IMG/VR virus record: IMGVR_UViG_3300022744_000020
Coordinates: 62,001-126,000 of that record
Reading direction: 5' to 3' (one strand)
Length of the DNA: 64,000 nucleotides
From: a virus
Shown: in pieces, positions 7,224 through 16,011 of the stretch
Layout of the letters: every line of letters starts with the position of its first letter
Numbering within the stretch: position 1 is the first letter of the stretch
The notes under the pieces: model-generated
The model's input: the letters and a program-made list of their open reading frames with translations, nothing else
Told to the model about the DNA's origin: nothing
Database searches by the model: none
Made by a program: the position numbers and the translations under genes

Positions 7224-7820
7224 ATGTCTCTGAGTCTCCACAAAACCCGCTCGATGCTGAGCATGATCGGCACCTGGGCTGCGCTGACCCCCGTCGTCAC
7301 CGGCCTGAGCAACACGCTGAAACTGACCCTGCCGAATGGCATCCCGATGGAAGTGACCGTGCTGCGTGCCGGTGACGTCACCAAGACCACCGTGTTCTCC
7401 TTCTCCAAGAAGGACATGACTGGCGACCACCTGCTCAGCCTGCGCAAGATCCCGGAAAACAGCCCCGCAGGGATCTATGAGACGGAAGATCGCGTCTACC
7501 TGGCCGCCGAAACCAACAACCTGGAACTCAGCCAAGCGGTTCTGGAAATGCTGATTCGCCTGCCGGCGACGGTTCACGGAACCGCGATGGCCCTGAGCGA
7601 CGGCCAAGTGGTCGAGATCGCCGACTGGAAGCGCGTGAACAGCGACGCTGGCGAGATCAACTTCCGCATGGACCTGGTTCGTGCCGTCAGCGTTCAGGAC
7701 ACGCTCCTGACCGTGATCTGCGAAGGTGGCATCAATCTGTCGCTGACCATGGCGCGGAAGGTGGACGCTCTGGCTGAAGCCAAGAAGATCCGTGCCGCGC
7801 TGCCGCTGACGATGCGCTGA
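7224..7820 (+). CDS. Hypothetical protein, 198 aa, probably abundant
   Basis: The start follows AAAGGACG (7212-7219). Codon use is strongly GC-biased (CTG, GTG, ACC, AAG), like the sheath and tube genes, which suggests high expression and perhaps a virion protein. The sequence is beta-rich in the first 150 residues (LKLTLPNGIPMEVTVLRAG; VYLAAETNN) and ends in a basic helix (MARKVDALAEAKKIRAAL). A 15-bp terminator follows. The family is not recognised. Confidence 0.75.
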   Translation: MSLSLHKTRSMLSMIGTWAALTPVVTGLSNTLKLTLPNGIPMEVTVLRAGDVTKTTVFSFSKKDMTGDHLLSLRKIPENSPAGIYETEDRVYLAAETNNLELSQAVLEMLIRLPATVHGTAMALSDGQVVEIADWKRVNSDAGEINFRMDLVRAVSVQDTLLTVICEGGINLSLTMARKVDALAEAKKIRAALPLTMR

Positions 7821-7849
7821 TTCACGATCGCGTCTGGCGATCAACCACC

Positions 7850-7884
7850 AATCGGGCGTTAGGGTTTTGCCCTAACGCCCGATT
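7850..7884 (+). terminator. Terminator hairpin
   Basis: A perfect 15-bp stem (AATCGGGCGTTAGGG and its complement) has the loop TTTTG and is followed by ATTCTC. Confidence 0.8.
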
Positions 7885-7916
7885 ATTCTCACGATTTCGT
7901 ATCTAGGAGCCCTTCC

Positions 7917-8372
7917 GTGGCAACTGTTCCCCAACCCGCAGCGATCCGAAGCACCTACGAGGTCGTTACCAAGTACGGCAAAATGGTGTCAGAACCGACG
8001 GCTCCTGTGTTCGTCGGACTCAACGACATGCTCAAAGGAGCTGTTGGTAACTACGTCACCGCGGCAAGCTCCAACCAGTCGGAAGTTCTGCTGATCGTCA
8101 GCGCTGGGACCCATCCGGTTCCTGGCGCCATCGCTCAGTCGAATCAGACTCAACTGCCCTGGCAATCGATCTGTATCGACATCACAGGCATGCGACCGCA
8201 CACCTACGAAACCCCTGGCGCTTCTAGGCTCAGCGAAATGAAACTACTGCGCAATGGCCGGGAATGGCTGTGCTACTTCTGGCATCCGAAGATGACCGCT
8301 GAAGACACCTCGGGCGTTTACGCCATGCTCAAGGAACACGTGCGTCAAGCCCCGATTCGTCGGTTCTCCTGA
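7917..8372 (+). CDS. Hypothetical protein, 151 aa
   Basis: The start is GTG 7917 with TAGGAG (7903-7908) upstream. The product is soluble and alpha/beta, with no recognised catalytic motif (segments SEVLLIVSAGTHPVPG and EWLCYFWHPKM are the most distinctive). It is flanked by terminators, so it is a separate unit. The function is unknown. Confidence 0.72.
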   Translation: MATVPQPAAIRSTYEVVTKYGKMVSEPTAPVFVGLNDMLKGAVGNYVTAASSNQSEVLLIVSAGTHPVPGAIAQSNQTQLPWQSICIDITGMRPHTYETPGASRLSEMKLLRNGREWLCYFWHPKMTAEDTSGVYAMLKEHVRQAPIRRFS

Positions 8373-8380
8373 CCAGAACC

Positions 8381-8419
8381 CCTATCCTCTCTTGCCCAAA
8401 AAAGGCAGGGGAGGATAGG
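8381..8419 (+). terminator. Terminator hairpin
   Basis: CCTATCCTC and TCTTGCC pair with GGCAGGG and GAGGATAGG around an A-rich loop. The hairpin is followed by TATTTATAT. Confidence 0.8.
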
Positions 8420-8476
8420 TATTTATATCGATGACCCATATTGCGTAACTGGGTTAGCTTTCAATGTGAGGAAAGA

Positions 8477-8932
8477 ATGCGACAAGATTTTGTTAAAGAT
8501 GGTGGTCTGCGTTCGGTTGCAGATTTTGTTCTTGGTGTCGACACCTTTCTGATGGCGATTGCCGAATCAGACGACCACTCGGTTGTGACTCTGACGCCGA
8601 ATCCGAGTCACTACACGGTCGGAGGAACCCCGCCGTATCTGTTCATGCTTGGCTATTTTGCCAAGATCCTTCCCGTCGCGGCGGCTGCCTGCGGTTTGGA
8701 TTTCCGACCGGTGGTCATCTCGGTTCGCAAGAACGATCTGGGCTTGACGGATCAGGTCAAGATGTTTGTGCCCAAGGGACTCACGCTGGCAAACGCCGAC
8801 CTCATGTACCTGGGTCGGCAAATGAAGACCCTCAAAGAAGCTGCGGTGATTTTTCACCAGAACTACACCGACTACTCCTCGAATTTCCAGGCACGGGAAA
8901 CCGTGCTGGCTCGTCAGGTGAAGGCTTTCTAA
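8477..8932 (+). CDS. Hypothetical protein, 151 aa
   Basis: ATG 8477 follows TGAGGAAAG (8465-8473); an in-frame TTG at 8441 has no ribosome site. The protein is alpha/beta with a GGTPPYLFMLGYFAK segment. Its size and position are similar to the preceding gene, but I see no sequence similarity. The function is unknown. Confidence 0.72.
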   Translation: MRQDFVKDGGLRSVADFVLGVDTFLMAIAESDDHSVVTLTPNPSHYTVGGTPPYLFMLGYFAKILPVAAAACGLDFRPVVISVRKNDLGLTDQVKMFVPKGLTLANADLMYLGRQMKTLKEAAVIFHQNYTDYSSNFQARETVLARQVKAF

Positions 8933-8942
8933 AAAAACAAAG

Positions 8943-8955
8943 GCATATATCATTA
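8943..8955 (+). promoter_or_regulatory. Putative promoter (GCATATATCATTA)
   Basis: The AT-rich core follows an A-tract and lies 38 bases before ATG 8993. It is a looser match to the ACATATATTA motif. Confidence 0.4.
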
Positions 8956-8992
8956 AGTTGAACAACCCCCCTTTTCAGAGAAACCAGAGTTC

Positions 8993-9325
8993 ATGAAATT
9001 CGATCCAAAGCTTGTGGACATCGCCATCCTCTTTGGGGGCGTGCGAAGCAGTAAAATCGCTCTGGAGCCGCCTCCAGAGCTGAAGATGGTGGAAGCTCCA
9101 CTGGTGAGCAATGAAGTCATTGTGACGCCGTTTGATGGCGTTCACTGGGTGATTGCTTGCCCTCGAGATTCCACTCTCGAAGATCTCACAGGTAAACCTG
9201 TCTACCTGTGTTCCCGGATGCTGTTGAAGAAAGCCATCAGCATCAAAGAAGCCTCCAACCCCTCGGTGGCTTCGACCGAAAACCAGCCTCGATTCGCTGG
9301 ACACCAAATGCACCGTCGGTGCTGA
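8993..9325 (+). CDS. Hypothetical protein, 110 aa
   Basis: This is a small protein with a Pro-rich stretch (EPPPELKMVEAPL) and a basic His-rich C-terminus (GHQMHRRC). The ribosome site is weak (GAGAAA or CAGAG, 8977-8990). It may share a transcript with the next gene, 28 bases on. The function is unknown. Confidence 0.65.
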   Translation: MKFDPKLVDIAILFGGVRSSKIALEPPPELKMVEAPLVSNEVIVTPFDGVHWVIACPRDSTLEDLTGKPVYLCSRMLLKKAISIKEASNPSVASTENQPRFAGHQMHRRC

Positions 9326-9353
9326 TTCACTCCACCCTGAAGAAAGAAGAGTC

Positions 9354-9812
9354 ATGAAGAAAGATCAAGAAGTCCTCATCGCCCCGTTTCGCGCCGCCGT
9401 CAAGGACGCTGTCAAGCACAGTCCGGAAACCGGATTCGAAGTGGCACCGGGCACTTACGACAAGGCACTGGAAGCAGTCGGCCTGACGGTCGAAGCTGCC
9501 GGCAAGCTGCAGGCAGCCAACGTGCTGTTCGGCGCCGCCATCGGTGAGGAGTTCGGCGTGAAGGGCGCGCAGTTCCTGAAGGACAACCCCGACGCCAAGA
9601 TGGTCGTGCTGAAGGCGAACATGGCCAACGGTCAGGCCGTCGACTGGATCATGGAACGCAGCCGTCATCGCCCCGCGACCGGCGCCGTCCCGGAAGTCAC
9701 GACCGTGGGCTACACGACTGTGAGCTTCACCAACACTGCCGGCGAAGCCGAAGGTGTGCTGAAGGCTGTCCGCAAGGCCATCATGGCCAATGCCGCCTCG
9801 CAACTGGGCTGA
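9354..9812 (+). CDS. Hypothetical protein, 152 aa, probably abundant
   Basis: The start follows GAAGAAAGAAGAG. The product is Ala/Val-rich and alpha/beta, and GC-biased codons point to high expression. It is followed by a textbook terminator at 9837-9868. A minor virion or DNA-associated role is possible. No family is recognised. Confidence 0.72.
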   Translation: MKKDQEVLIAPFRAAVKDAVKHSPETGFEVAPGTYDKALEAVGLTVEAAGKLQAANVLFGAAIGEEFGVKGAQFLKDNPDAKMVVLKANMANGQAVDWIMERSRHRPATGAVPEVTTVGYTTVSFTNTAGEAEGVLKAVRKAIMANAASQLG

Positions 9813-9836
9813 CCGAGTTCTGCTCTTTCGAGGGCA

Positions 9837-9868
9837 GAGAAAGGGACCATCTGGTCCCTTTCTTTTTT
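9837..9868 (+). terminator. Rho-independent terminator
   Basis: The stem GAAAGGGACCA / TGGTCCCTTTC has a 2-nt tip and is followed by TTTTTTATTC. Confidence 0.87.
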
Positions 9869-9885
9869 ATTCGTTCAAATTAAAA

Positions 9886-9896
9886 ACATACATTAC
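9886..9896 (+). promoter_or_regulatory. Putative promoter (ACATACATTAC)
   Basis: This is an exact copy of the motif also found at 22943, preceded by TTAAAA. It lies 48 bases before ATG 9944. Confidence 0.65.
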
Positions 9897-9943
9897 AAAT
9901 TGGAGTACCTCCTCATTTCCTGAAACAAAACCGGAATACGAAT

Positions 9944-10366
9944 ATGTCCATCCCTGCAAGAAACATTCCTGGCAACTTCATGCGTCGCTTTGCCGAAGGC
10001 AAGCTGACCGTCGGGGGTCAAGAGATCAAGACCATTGCAGATCTCGGTCAGCTTCTCAACCGTGGAATCATTACCCCGAATCAATGTCTGAATTATTCGG
10101 TTCAGTATTTTAAATACCTCAACGGCTTGGTGCCGGGCATGTCTGAAGATCAGCTCAGATTGACTCGCATGACTGTTGTGAAGATGTTGAAATTTCTTCG
10201 CCTTTACCTGGGCTCGTCGCACCTGTCGCTGTTTGTCGATTTGCAGCCAAGATCACTTCACGTTCAGCACTGGAGAAACTTCTTCATGTCGCTTGGCGAG
10301 CACGACCAGTACGACCCGTACGAGCTGTGGAAGTTGATCGTGAAGAACAGTCACCATGATCACTAA
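9944..10366 (+). CDS. Hypothetical protein, 140 aa
   Basis: ATG 9944 follows a modest CGGAA site. The protein is helical and basic and starts MSIPARNIPGNFMRRFAEG. Its last 11 bases overlap the start of the next gene, so the pair is co-translated. The function is unknown. Confidence 0.7.
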   Translation: MSIPARNIPGNFMRRFAEGKLTVGGQEIKTIADLGQLLNRGIITPNQCLNYSVQYFKYLNGLVPGMSEDQLRLTRMTVVKMLKFLRLYLGSSHLSLFVDLQPRSLHVQHWRNFFMSLGEHDQYDPYELWKLIVKNSHHDH

Positions 10367-10697
10367 CCGATTCAGTAATTGTGTTGAAGCCTATGGTTCA
10401 AGAAAACCTCTAGGGGTGAGCCTTCGATTTCAATGCGCTAGCGATGCTCTTCATGCGTTGTTCAACGACTACGTGAGAAGAGGCTGGTGGTGTGACCAGC
10501 GCGGTTGGGTGTTTGACGATCCAGACATGTCTGACGCTCACGAGCTTCGATCCGTCAAAGAAGAGTTTTTTCAAGCTGCTGACGAACTCTCAGAACTTCG
10601 GCGTCGGCACCTGCTGCGCAAATGCGGTTGGTTATTAGTAACCGATCCAAAATACGGGGTTGTTCGTCAATCCGACGGTTGCAGTTTGTACTTTTGA
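10356..10697 (+). CDS. Hypothetical protein, 113 aa
   Basis: ATG 10356 lies inside the end of the preceding gene. The product is rich in Trp, Arg and Asp (RRGWWCDQRGWVFDDPDMSD) and probably soluble. It is the second gene of a two-gene unit ended by the terminator at 10712-10743. The function is unknown. Confidence 0.68.
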   Translation: MITNRFSNCVEAYGSRKPLGVSLRFQCASDALHALFNDYVRRGWWCDQRGWVFDDPDMSDAHELRSVKEEFFQAADELSELRRRHLLRKCGWLLVTDPKYGVVRQSDGCSLYF

Positions 10698-10711
10698 ATG
10701 ACCGACATAAT

Positions 10712-10743
10712 ACTACCAGGGAGCCTTTCGGCTCCCTGGTAGT
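10712..10743. terminator. Bidirectional terminator between convergent genes
   Basis: A perfect 14-bp stem (ACTACCAGGGAGCC and its complement) has a TTTC loop, with a T-rich stretch on the plus side (TCTTTTTATTTT). It separates the 10356 gene from the minus-strand tail tube gene. Confidence 0.85.
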
Positions 10744-10786
10744 TAGGTCTTTTTATTTTGGTAGACCAAGAACCAAATCAGCGACT

Positions 10787-11671
10787 TCAGGCGCCCGAGG
10801 TCATGACCGTGTCAGCGCCCAGGTCTTCCATCGTGGCCTTGTAGCCGCCGGCCATGTTGTCAGCCACGAAGGCGTCAACGGCTTCGATGTGTGCCCGACG
10901 CAGGAACGGGTTGGCGTTGGCGAGCTGCATACCGTCGACCACGGTTTGAGCCATGGCGTCGATACCCAGACCGCTGACGGCCCAACCGGTCCACTCGATG
11001 TCGAACTCCTTGAGTTCGCCAGGAGCGGTCATGTCGCGGATGCCTTCGATGTCGCCCGTTCCCGTCTTGGGAGCGAAGTTCACCACGAGCCAGCTCTTGG
11101 CCACCTTCGTGTGGGTCGGATCCAGCTCGTAGGCCAGGATCGTGCCAGCGTAGGTGTCGGCCAGTTGGTCGTCGGGCTTGTAGCCGGCGATCGTCGACAG
11201 CATCGGAATGCCGGTATCCGGATCGGCGATCAGGTAGCGCGTGTAGTCGTCCAGGAAGTTCTGAACCGGGCGACCAGCCAGGTCCGTCACCGAGCACTTC
11301 GGCACGGTCTGTGCGCGAGTGACCTTGGTCCAGTCGTGCCACTTCTCGCCACCACCACCCACGGCGGTTTCGGCCCACTCGATGGTCAGGCCACGGTTGA
11401 AGCCTTCCCAGCGCTTGGCTTGGGTTTCGATCAGGGACTTCCACGCCGAGATCATGAACTCGGAATTGGGCATCCGATGGAATCCCGTCGGGGCTTGGAA
11501 AGCCAGAACGACGAGGTTCTTGCGAACGTATTTGGTCGCGCTGACCCATTCGTTCGCATTCGGAGCGTAGCCGTGGGTGCCACCGAACTGGAGATCCAGC
11601 GGCTTGACGTTGCGGCCTCGGGCAAAGGCTTGCGTCTTCATGACTGCATCAGCCAGTCGTGCTTGTGCCAT
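10787..11671 (-). CDS. Tail tube protein (phiKZ gp30 type)
   Basis: This 294-aa protein is the inner tube of the contractile tail. The call rests on its position immediately downstream of the sheath on the same strand, its length close to the phiKZ gp30 tube, and very GC-rich codon use expected of an abundant virion protein. The sequence is beta-rich (LDLQFGGTHGYAP; KSWLVVNFAPKTG; EFDIEWTGWAVSG). A GGTG site precedes ATG 11671. A hairpin lies between sheath and tube, which may let their levels differ. Confidence 0.72.
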   Translation of the reverse strand: MAQARLADAVMKTQAFARGRNVKPLDLQFGGTHGYAPNANEWVSATKYVRKNLVVLAFQAPTGFHRMPNSEFMISAWKSLIETQAKRWEGFNRGLTIEWAETAVGGGGEKWHDWTKVTRAQTVPKCSVTDLAGRPVQNFLDDYTRYLIADPDTGIPMLSTIAGYKPDDQLADTYAGTILAYELDPTHTKVAKSWLVVNFAPKTGTGDIEGIRDMTAPGELKEFDIEWTGWAVSGLGIDAMAQTVVDGMQLANANPFLRRAHIEAVDAFVADNMAGGYKATMEDLGADTVMTSGA

Positions 11672-11712
11672 ATAACACCTATGAAAAAAGAGAAGAAAAG
11701 AAAAACGTTGGA

Positions 11713-11752
11713 GCGAGTAGGTTTGATCATTAGCTAATCAAAGTCTACTCGC
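11713..11752 (-). terminator. Hairpin between sheath and tube genes
   Basis: GCGAGTAG pairs with CTACTCGC, and inside it TTTGAT pairs with ATCAAA. Read on the minus strand it is followed by CGTTTTTC. It lies 3' of the sheath gene and 5' of the tube gene, and could be a partial terminator or an mRNA processing or stability element. Confidence 0.72.
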
Positions 11753-11763
11753 CCCTGGCGCGC

Positions 11764-13878
11764 TTAGCTGGCGACGTAATCCGACATGCGGAAAGCACCC
11801 AGGTTCAGCGTCTGAACGGTCTTGGCCACGTTGCCGTAGAAGTTGATCGACAGCGTCCACGAGTAGCCGCGCATCGAGTCAGCCGAGGTCACGCGGCAGA
11901 CCGGTTCGATGCGGTACAGACCCGCGAAGCGACCCACGGTCCGCTTCTCGACTTCGGCGTTGATCACGTCCTCGAGCTGGCGCTCGGTGTAGCGGATCGA
12001 ACCGGTGAACGAACGCTGAATGGCGTCGCCGACCTTCTGCAGGGTGGTCTGCAGGCAAGCCGAGAAGTAGTTGTTGAGGATCGACGTGTCGTTGTCGTAC
12101 ACCGTCTGCAGGGCCGGGAAGTAGTTCACCGAGCGCGAGAACGCCGACACCCAGTTCATGCCGTTGTCCCAGTCTTGGTTGCGAACCGAAGCCGGGGTGA
12201 ACAGCACGTTGATGTCCGTGAACATCTTGATCTGGTTGTTCGGCGAGCGATCGAAGATCTTGCCTTCGTTCCAGATGCCGTCCGAAGCGCCCATCATCTC
12301 GGCGCTCATGCGTGCCAGCTCGATCGACAGCGGCAGCTTGTGGCGATACTGCGAGGAGACCATACGGCCCGAACGCGGCATCAGCAGGCCACGCGAAGTC
12401 TGGGTTCCGTAGAACTCCGACTCCGGGAAGTTGCGCAGGCGGTTGCGCAGCATCAGACCCAGCGAACGCTCTTCAGCGGCCGTCAGGTCCGGGCCACCAA
12501 CGACGTGCGTGACCACGATCGGCAGGAGATCCTTGCGGATCGCCAGCACTTGGCACATGTCCTTCTTCGCATTGATACCGAAGCCGGTATCGTAGAAGTG
12601 GCTTTCCACATTGACCGCGTTCTCTTGAACCGGATCGTTCGGATCGGCGTAGCGGCGCAGTTGTTCGCCCACCAGCGCGTCGAACTTGGCCAGCGACATC
12701 TCGCCATCAGCACCGCCGGCGGCGTAGTGCGTGGTCTGATCCGACATCAGGACCGATTCAGCCGACGAAGTGTCCACTTGGTAGGACAGGTACTCAGCAC
12801 CACCAGCGTTTTGACCGCTGACGAAGTTGAAGAACCATTTCTCGTCGCTGTCGCCGACCAGGTCGGTACCGACTGCACCACCAGCAGCTTCGATCGCAGC
12901 GCGCTCCGCGGCATAGAAGCGATCGACCAGGTCTTCGATCACTTCCGAGTAGACCTTCAGGCCACCGAAGTCGCCATAGATCTTCGAGAAGCGCGGATCG
13001 TCGACTTGCTGGTAGCGGTCGATGAAGGTGTCCGACAGCGAGAAGTTCGCGTCGGTGTTGGGGTTGATCACGCCTTCACGGAACGAGAATTCGACGAAGG
13101 GCTCGGCAAACTTCGTTTGCACGATGGTGCCGGTGGTCTTCTCGTTCGGACGACGGATGACCGCCATACGGAACGGGTAGGCGCGGACGGCTTCCATCAC
13201 CTTCTTGTTCATCGGGGACGTACCGGTTTCGGTCGGAGCCCACAGACGAATGCCACTGTTGTTGTAGACCTTGCCGTAGCTGGAGGCCCACAGTTGAGCG
13301 ATCGGATACAGTCGCGACTGCTTGGTGCCGTCCGCGCTCGTCAGCGTGCCAGCCAGTTCCGCCAGAGCGCCGAACGAAGATTCGTCGGCATAAGCGGTTT
13401 TGCGCTTGATGACCCAGCGAACCTTGAAGCCGGGGACGAATGCGGCCGGCGTTGCCAGTTGCGGCTCGTTCAGCTCATCACGCAGGATTTCGCCGGCAGT
13501 GGTACGCTTGTAGACCGGGATCTGCTCTTCGAGCACTTCCAGATACAGCGCCAGGTTGGCACGCGGGCCCAGGCCGTGTTCGGGCTTGGGGAACACACGT
13601 TGGATCATGTGCGAGTTCGCTGCCTCCATCAGAACGTTCGACAGAACCGTCTGGTGGGTAGCGTACGCACTGCGCTCGTCGAAGGTCGTGCTGCCGAAGA
13701 TGGCTTCGCGCGTCTTGCTGTTGACCAGCACTTCGTGCATCGGACCCTTCTCGGCGTAGATGTACACCTTCGGAAGGTGTTGCGGGTAATTTTCCGGCTC
13801 AACGACCGGGACACGGAAAGACTTATCTTCCGTACCCAGCGCATAGGACATTGGCGCGGCGTTGACAATGGAACTCAT
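11764..13878 (-). CDS. Tail sheath protein (phiKZ gp29 type)
   Basis: This 704-aa contractile sheath subunit polymerises around the tube and contracts at infection. Its length matches the large phiKZ-type sheath (about 695 aa). The C-terminal domain, the conserved part of sheath proteins, is visible: RYTERQLEDVINAEVEKRTVG, then GYSWTLSINFYGNVAKTVQ. Codons are strongly GC-biased. The start is ATG 13878 with GAGGA upstream. The tube gene follows on the same strand. The overall call is strong from context and sequence style. Confidence 0.85.
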   Translation of the reverse strand: MSSIVNAAPMSYALGTEDKSFRVPVVEPENYPQHLPKVYIYAEKGPMHEVLVNSKTREAIFGSTTFDERSAYATHQTVLSNVLMEAANSHMIQRVFPKPEHGLGPRANLALYLEVLEEQIPVYKRTTAGEILRDELNEPQLATPAAFVPGFKVRWVIKRKTAYADESSFGALAELAGTLTSADGTKQSRLYPIAQLWASSYGKVYNNSGIRLWAPTETGTSPMNKKVMEAVRAYPFRMAVIRRPNEKTTGTIVQTKFAEPFVEFSFREGVINPNTDANFSLSDTFIDRYQQVDDPRFSKIYGDFGGLKVYSEVIEDLVDRFYAAERAAIEAAGGAVGTDLVGDSDEKWFFNFVSGQNAGGAEYLSYQVDTSSAESVLMSDQTTHYAAGGADGEMSLAKFDALVGEQLRRYADPNDPVQENAVNVESHFYDTGFGINAKKDMCQVLAIRKDLLPIVVTHVVGGPDLTAAEERSLGLMLRNRLRNFPESEFYGTQTSRGLLMPRSGRMVSSQYRHKLPLSIELARMSAEMMGASDGIWNEGKIFDRSPNNQIKMFTDINVLFTPASVRNQDWDNGMNWVSAFSRSVNYFPALQTVYDNDTSILNNYFSACLQTTLQKVGDAIQRSFTGSIRYTERQLEDVINAEVEKRTVGRFAGLYRIEPVCRVTSADSMRGYSWTLSINFYGNVAKTVQTLNLGAFRMSDYVAS

Positions 13879-14044
13879 GTCGAATCCTCGTGGAGAAAAA
13901 AGAAAATGATCAACTATTCCGACGCTTTTTGATCGCCGGTAGGCTCGAAACCTTAAACATAATAACTTCTATCCATAAAAAGTTATCACGCTCAGATTAT
14001 AAGGTGGCTCCGTTTCGACGGAAAACAACACACCAGATAAGAAA

Positions 14045-14066
14045 ATTCAGTCCAGAGGGACTGAAT
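14045..14066. terminator. Hairpin in the divergent region upstream of the sheath
   Basis: The stem ATTCAGTCC / GGACTGAAT is followed on the plus side by GTACTTTATTTT. It lies between the sheath start (13878) and the 14133 gene. No gene precedes it on the plus strand, so it may shape the sheath leader or stop read-through. Bases 13879-14044 show no further gene. Confidence 0.5.
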
Positions 14067-14082
14067 GTACTTTATTTTGATG

Positions 14083-14091
14083 CTATATTAC
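14083..14091 (+). promoter_or_regulatory. Putative early-type promoter (CTATATTAC)
   Basis: The site contains the exact octamer TATATTAC, the phiKZ early promoter consensus as I remember it, 42 bases before ATG 14133. Confidence 0.65.
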
Positions 14092-14132
14092 CTAGCTGCA
14101 TTAGACCACAACCGCTGAAAAGGATCCCTGGC

Positions 14133-14870
14133 ATGCTTGAAATCTTAAATCCGCAATCCATTCCCGACATCGATTTCAACGAAAAAGAACTCCAAGAGAT
14201 CGAGACCATCACGGAACTGATGCCGTATCTAAAGAAAGCCCTGGAGTACCTTCATGGGGTTTCGAAGCTTCTCGGGATCAAAGGCTGGTACTGGCCGGAG
14301 AAGTACGATAAATTTCGAGAAGCACTTGGATGCTCATTGAGCCGCATCATTCGAGAGCTCCCGGAGAAAGAACGGGATCTTTCCCTGGTGGAGAGCTTAC
14401 GGCTCGACGGGTTCAAGGTGCAATCCTTTTTGATATTGGAAGACGAACCCACAATGCACCGGGTGATCAGCACCACCCCGCCTTGCCCCTACGCCATTGC
14501 GTATTTTGATCCAAACGAGGTTGAAATCATGAAGAAAGTCAAAGAAAGCATCGCCGAGATCAACCCGAAGGGTGTGGTCCTTCGTACCGAACATCTGATC
14601 CCGCTGCTGGTTCTCGGTGCGGAGTATCTGGAGCGACACAAGGAGGAGCTCGACATCACCGGAATTCCCCCAGACTACATCGATTATCGATTCGCCTTGG
14701 AAGTTTTCTGTACGTTGTATCTGCTGAACCCGGATCATACCCCGAATGAAGTCGAAATGGAGAAGGTCCGGAAGAAAGGATTCACCATCATTCGTTCACA
14801 TCGAGAAGGAAAGGTCGAGTATGCGATCTATCGAAATAGCTTCTGCATTGTGATCTTTCAAGGCTCGTGA
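14133..14870 (+). CDS. Hypothetical protein, 245 aa
   Basis: ATG 14133 follows AAAAGGA (14118-14123). The frame is open further upstream but crosses the promoter-like site and the hairpin. The protein is acidic and helical and starts MLEILNPQSIPDIDFNEKEL, with a mid-section ILEDEPTMHRVISTTPPCPY. It is a single-gene unit and may be expressed early. The function is unknown. Confidence 0.7.
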   Translation: MLEILNPQSIPDIDFNEKELQEIETITELMPYLKKALEYLHGVSKLLGIKGWYWPEKYDKFREALGCSLSRIIRELPEKERDLSLVESLRLDGFKVQSFLILEDEPTMHRVISTTPPCPYAIAYFDPNEVEIMKKVKESIAEINPKGVVLRTEHLIPLLVLGAEYLERHKEELDITGIPPDYIDYRFALEVFCTLYLLNPDHTPNEVEMEKVRKKGFTIIRSHREGKVEYAIYRNSFCIVIFQGS

Positions 14871-14881
14871 TTGATGAGCAA

Positions 14882-14912
14882 GAGGAGCCCTTCGGGGCCC
14901 TTTATTTTTTGT
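14882..14912 (+). terminator. Rho-independent terminator
   Basis: AGGAGCCC / GGGCCCTT with a TTCG loop (one mismatch) is followed by TATTTTTTG. Confidence 0.75.
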
Positions 14913-15010
14913 CTTTACGTCTGCTGTCTTCCATCCTTTAGACGGGGTTAGCCTCAATTTTGTTGCAGTTTTCCAGCAACCTTTTATCCTCCTTGAAGGA
15001 GTCAGAGAAC

Positions 15011-16000
15011 ATGTCTGTTTTTCAAACCGCCTACGACACCACGACCTGTGCCGGATATGTCCTGGACACCATCCGAGCCAAATGTGCTGAAGCACTCAGC
15101 CGCTCTTTTCTGCCTTCGTTCAAGGCAAGCAGCATCTACAGCGAAGAGGCACTCAGCGTCTTCCTGATTCGAGGCGGTGAAGTGGCTCAGGATGTGATCC
15201 CGTTTTTTCACCATCCGATAATGGTGGATCTTCCTGGACTGGATGTGAAGCAAGGGTTGTTCGTTGACGTTCGCCCGTATGGTGCATTTGTCCCGGCCCA
15301 GAATTTCTTCCGACTGCGTAACGTCGACGAGTACATCTGGACTGTCAAGAAGGCTGCACTCGGAGCTGCTTGGCTGATCAACCGCCAGGAGAAGATTCGT
15401 GACCTCTCCCCACTGCCCGCCCAGGTCTACTCAACCGTTATCTCTCAAGTGCTGACGACCCGGTTCGCACTGGAGATTGGGGATCAGCTCAAGATTCGAG
15501 CCGCGGCTTGCTGGTTCTACCTGAGTCTGTTCTCGCAAGCTGACGACTACGACGAATTCCAACGCAACCAAATGATCGGCCGCGTTGCTCAGATCACCAA
15601 GATCCCAGCAGGCACCGTCTACGAGATCCTTGGGGATGAACCTCCGGTTTGGAAGGACCTGAACGAGTTCTGTGAAGGCGTGAAGAATCTCACGGGCAAT
15701 ATCCGCCTGCAGAAGTTTGAGCGTGGTCTTCTTATCGAATGCGTCAGCCGTATTTGGTACGGTAACAATTCGGCAGAAACAATCGCCGTAGGACTGGAAC
15801 ACCCTCCGACGTGGATCATGATCATCTACGGCTGCGTCGGTCAAGCGTCTTTCAAGCGCAGCACGATCTTCAAAACTGTAGACAAGTACGCCAAACAAGG
15901 CGTGGGTGAGACGCTTCTCAAGCAAATCGACCGGGTAATGGATCCCGATGGTGAGCTTGAAGAATTCCTCAATCCGAAAGAAAAGTTTCAACTGATCTAA
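15011..16000 (+). CDS. Hypothetical protein, 329 aa, possible virion protein
   Basis: ATG 15011 follows AAGGAG (14995-15000). The protein is mixed alpha/beta with long helical segments. It ends 11 bases before the large 16012 gene, so the two and the 18604 gene form an operon. Linkage to two large probable structural proteins near the tail genes suggests a virion or assembly role; no motif supports a more precise call. Confidence 0.68.
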   Translation: MSVFQTAYDTTTCAGYVLDTIRAKCAEALSRSFLPSFKASSIYSEEALSVFLIRGGEVAQDVIPFFHHPIMVDLPGLDVKQGLFVDVRPYGAFVPAQNFFRLRNVDEYIWTVKKAALGAAWLINRQEKIRDLSPLPAQVYSTVISQVLTTRFALEIGDQLKIRAAACWFYLSLFSQADDYDEFQRNQMIGRVAQITKIPAGTVYEILGDEPPVWKDLNEFCEGVKNLTGNIRLQKFERGLLIECVSRIWYGNNSAETIAVGLEHPPTWIMIIYGCVGQASFKRSTIFKTVDKYAKQGVGETLLKQIDRVMDPDGELEEFLNPKEKFQLI

Positions 16001-16011
16001 GGAGCAAGACA

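Noticed and set aside
12175-13932. Very long open frame opposite the tail sheath gene
   Set aside because: It is an artefact of GC-rich codon use; the product is rich in Arg, His and Gln with no structure, and the sheath frame is clearly real.
13960-14070. Possible tRNA in the sheath upstream region
   Set aside because: No cloverleaf, anticodon arm or T-loop consensus could be drawn; only one hairpin is convincing.
13890-14132. N-terminal extension of the 14133 gene back to 13890
   Set aside because: The extension runs through a hairpin and the TATATTAC promoter-like site, and a good ribosome site precedes ATG 14133.
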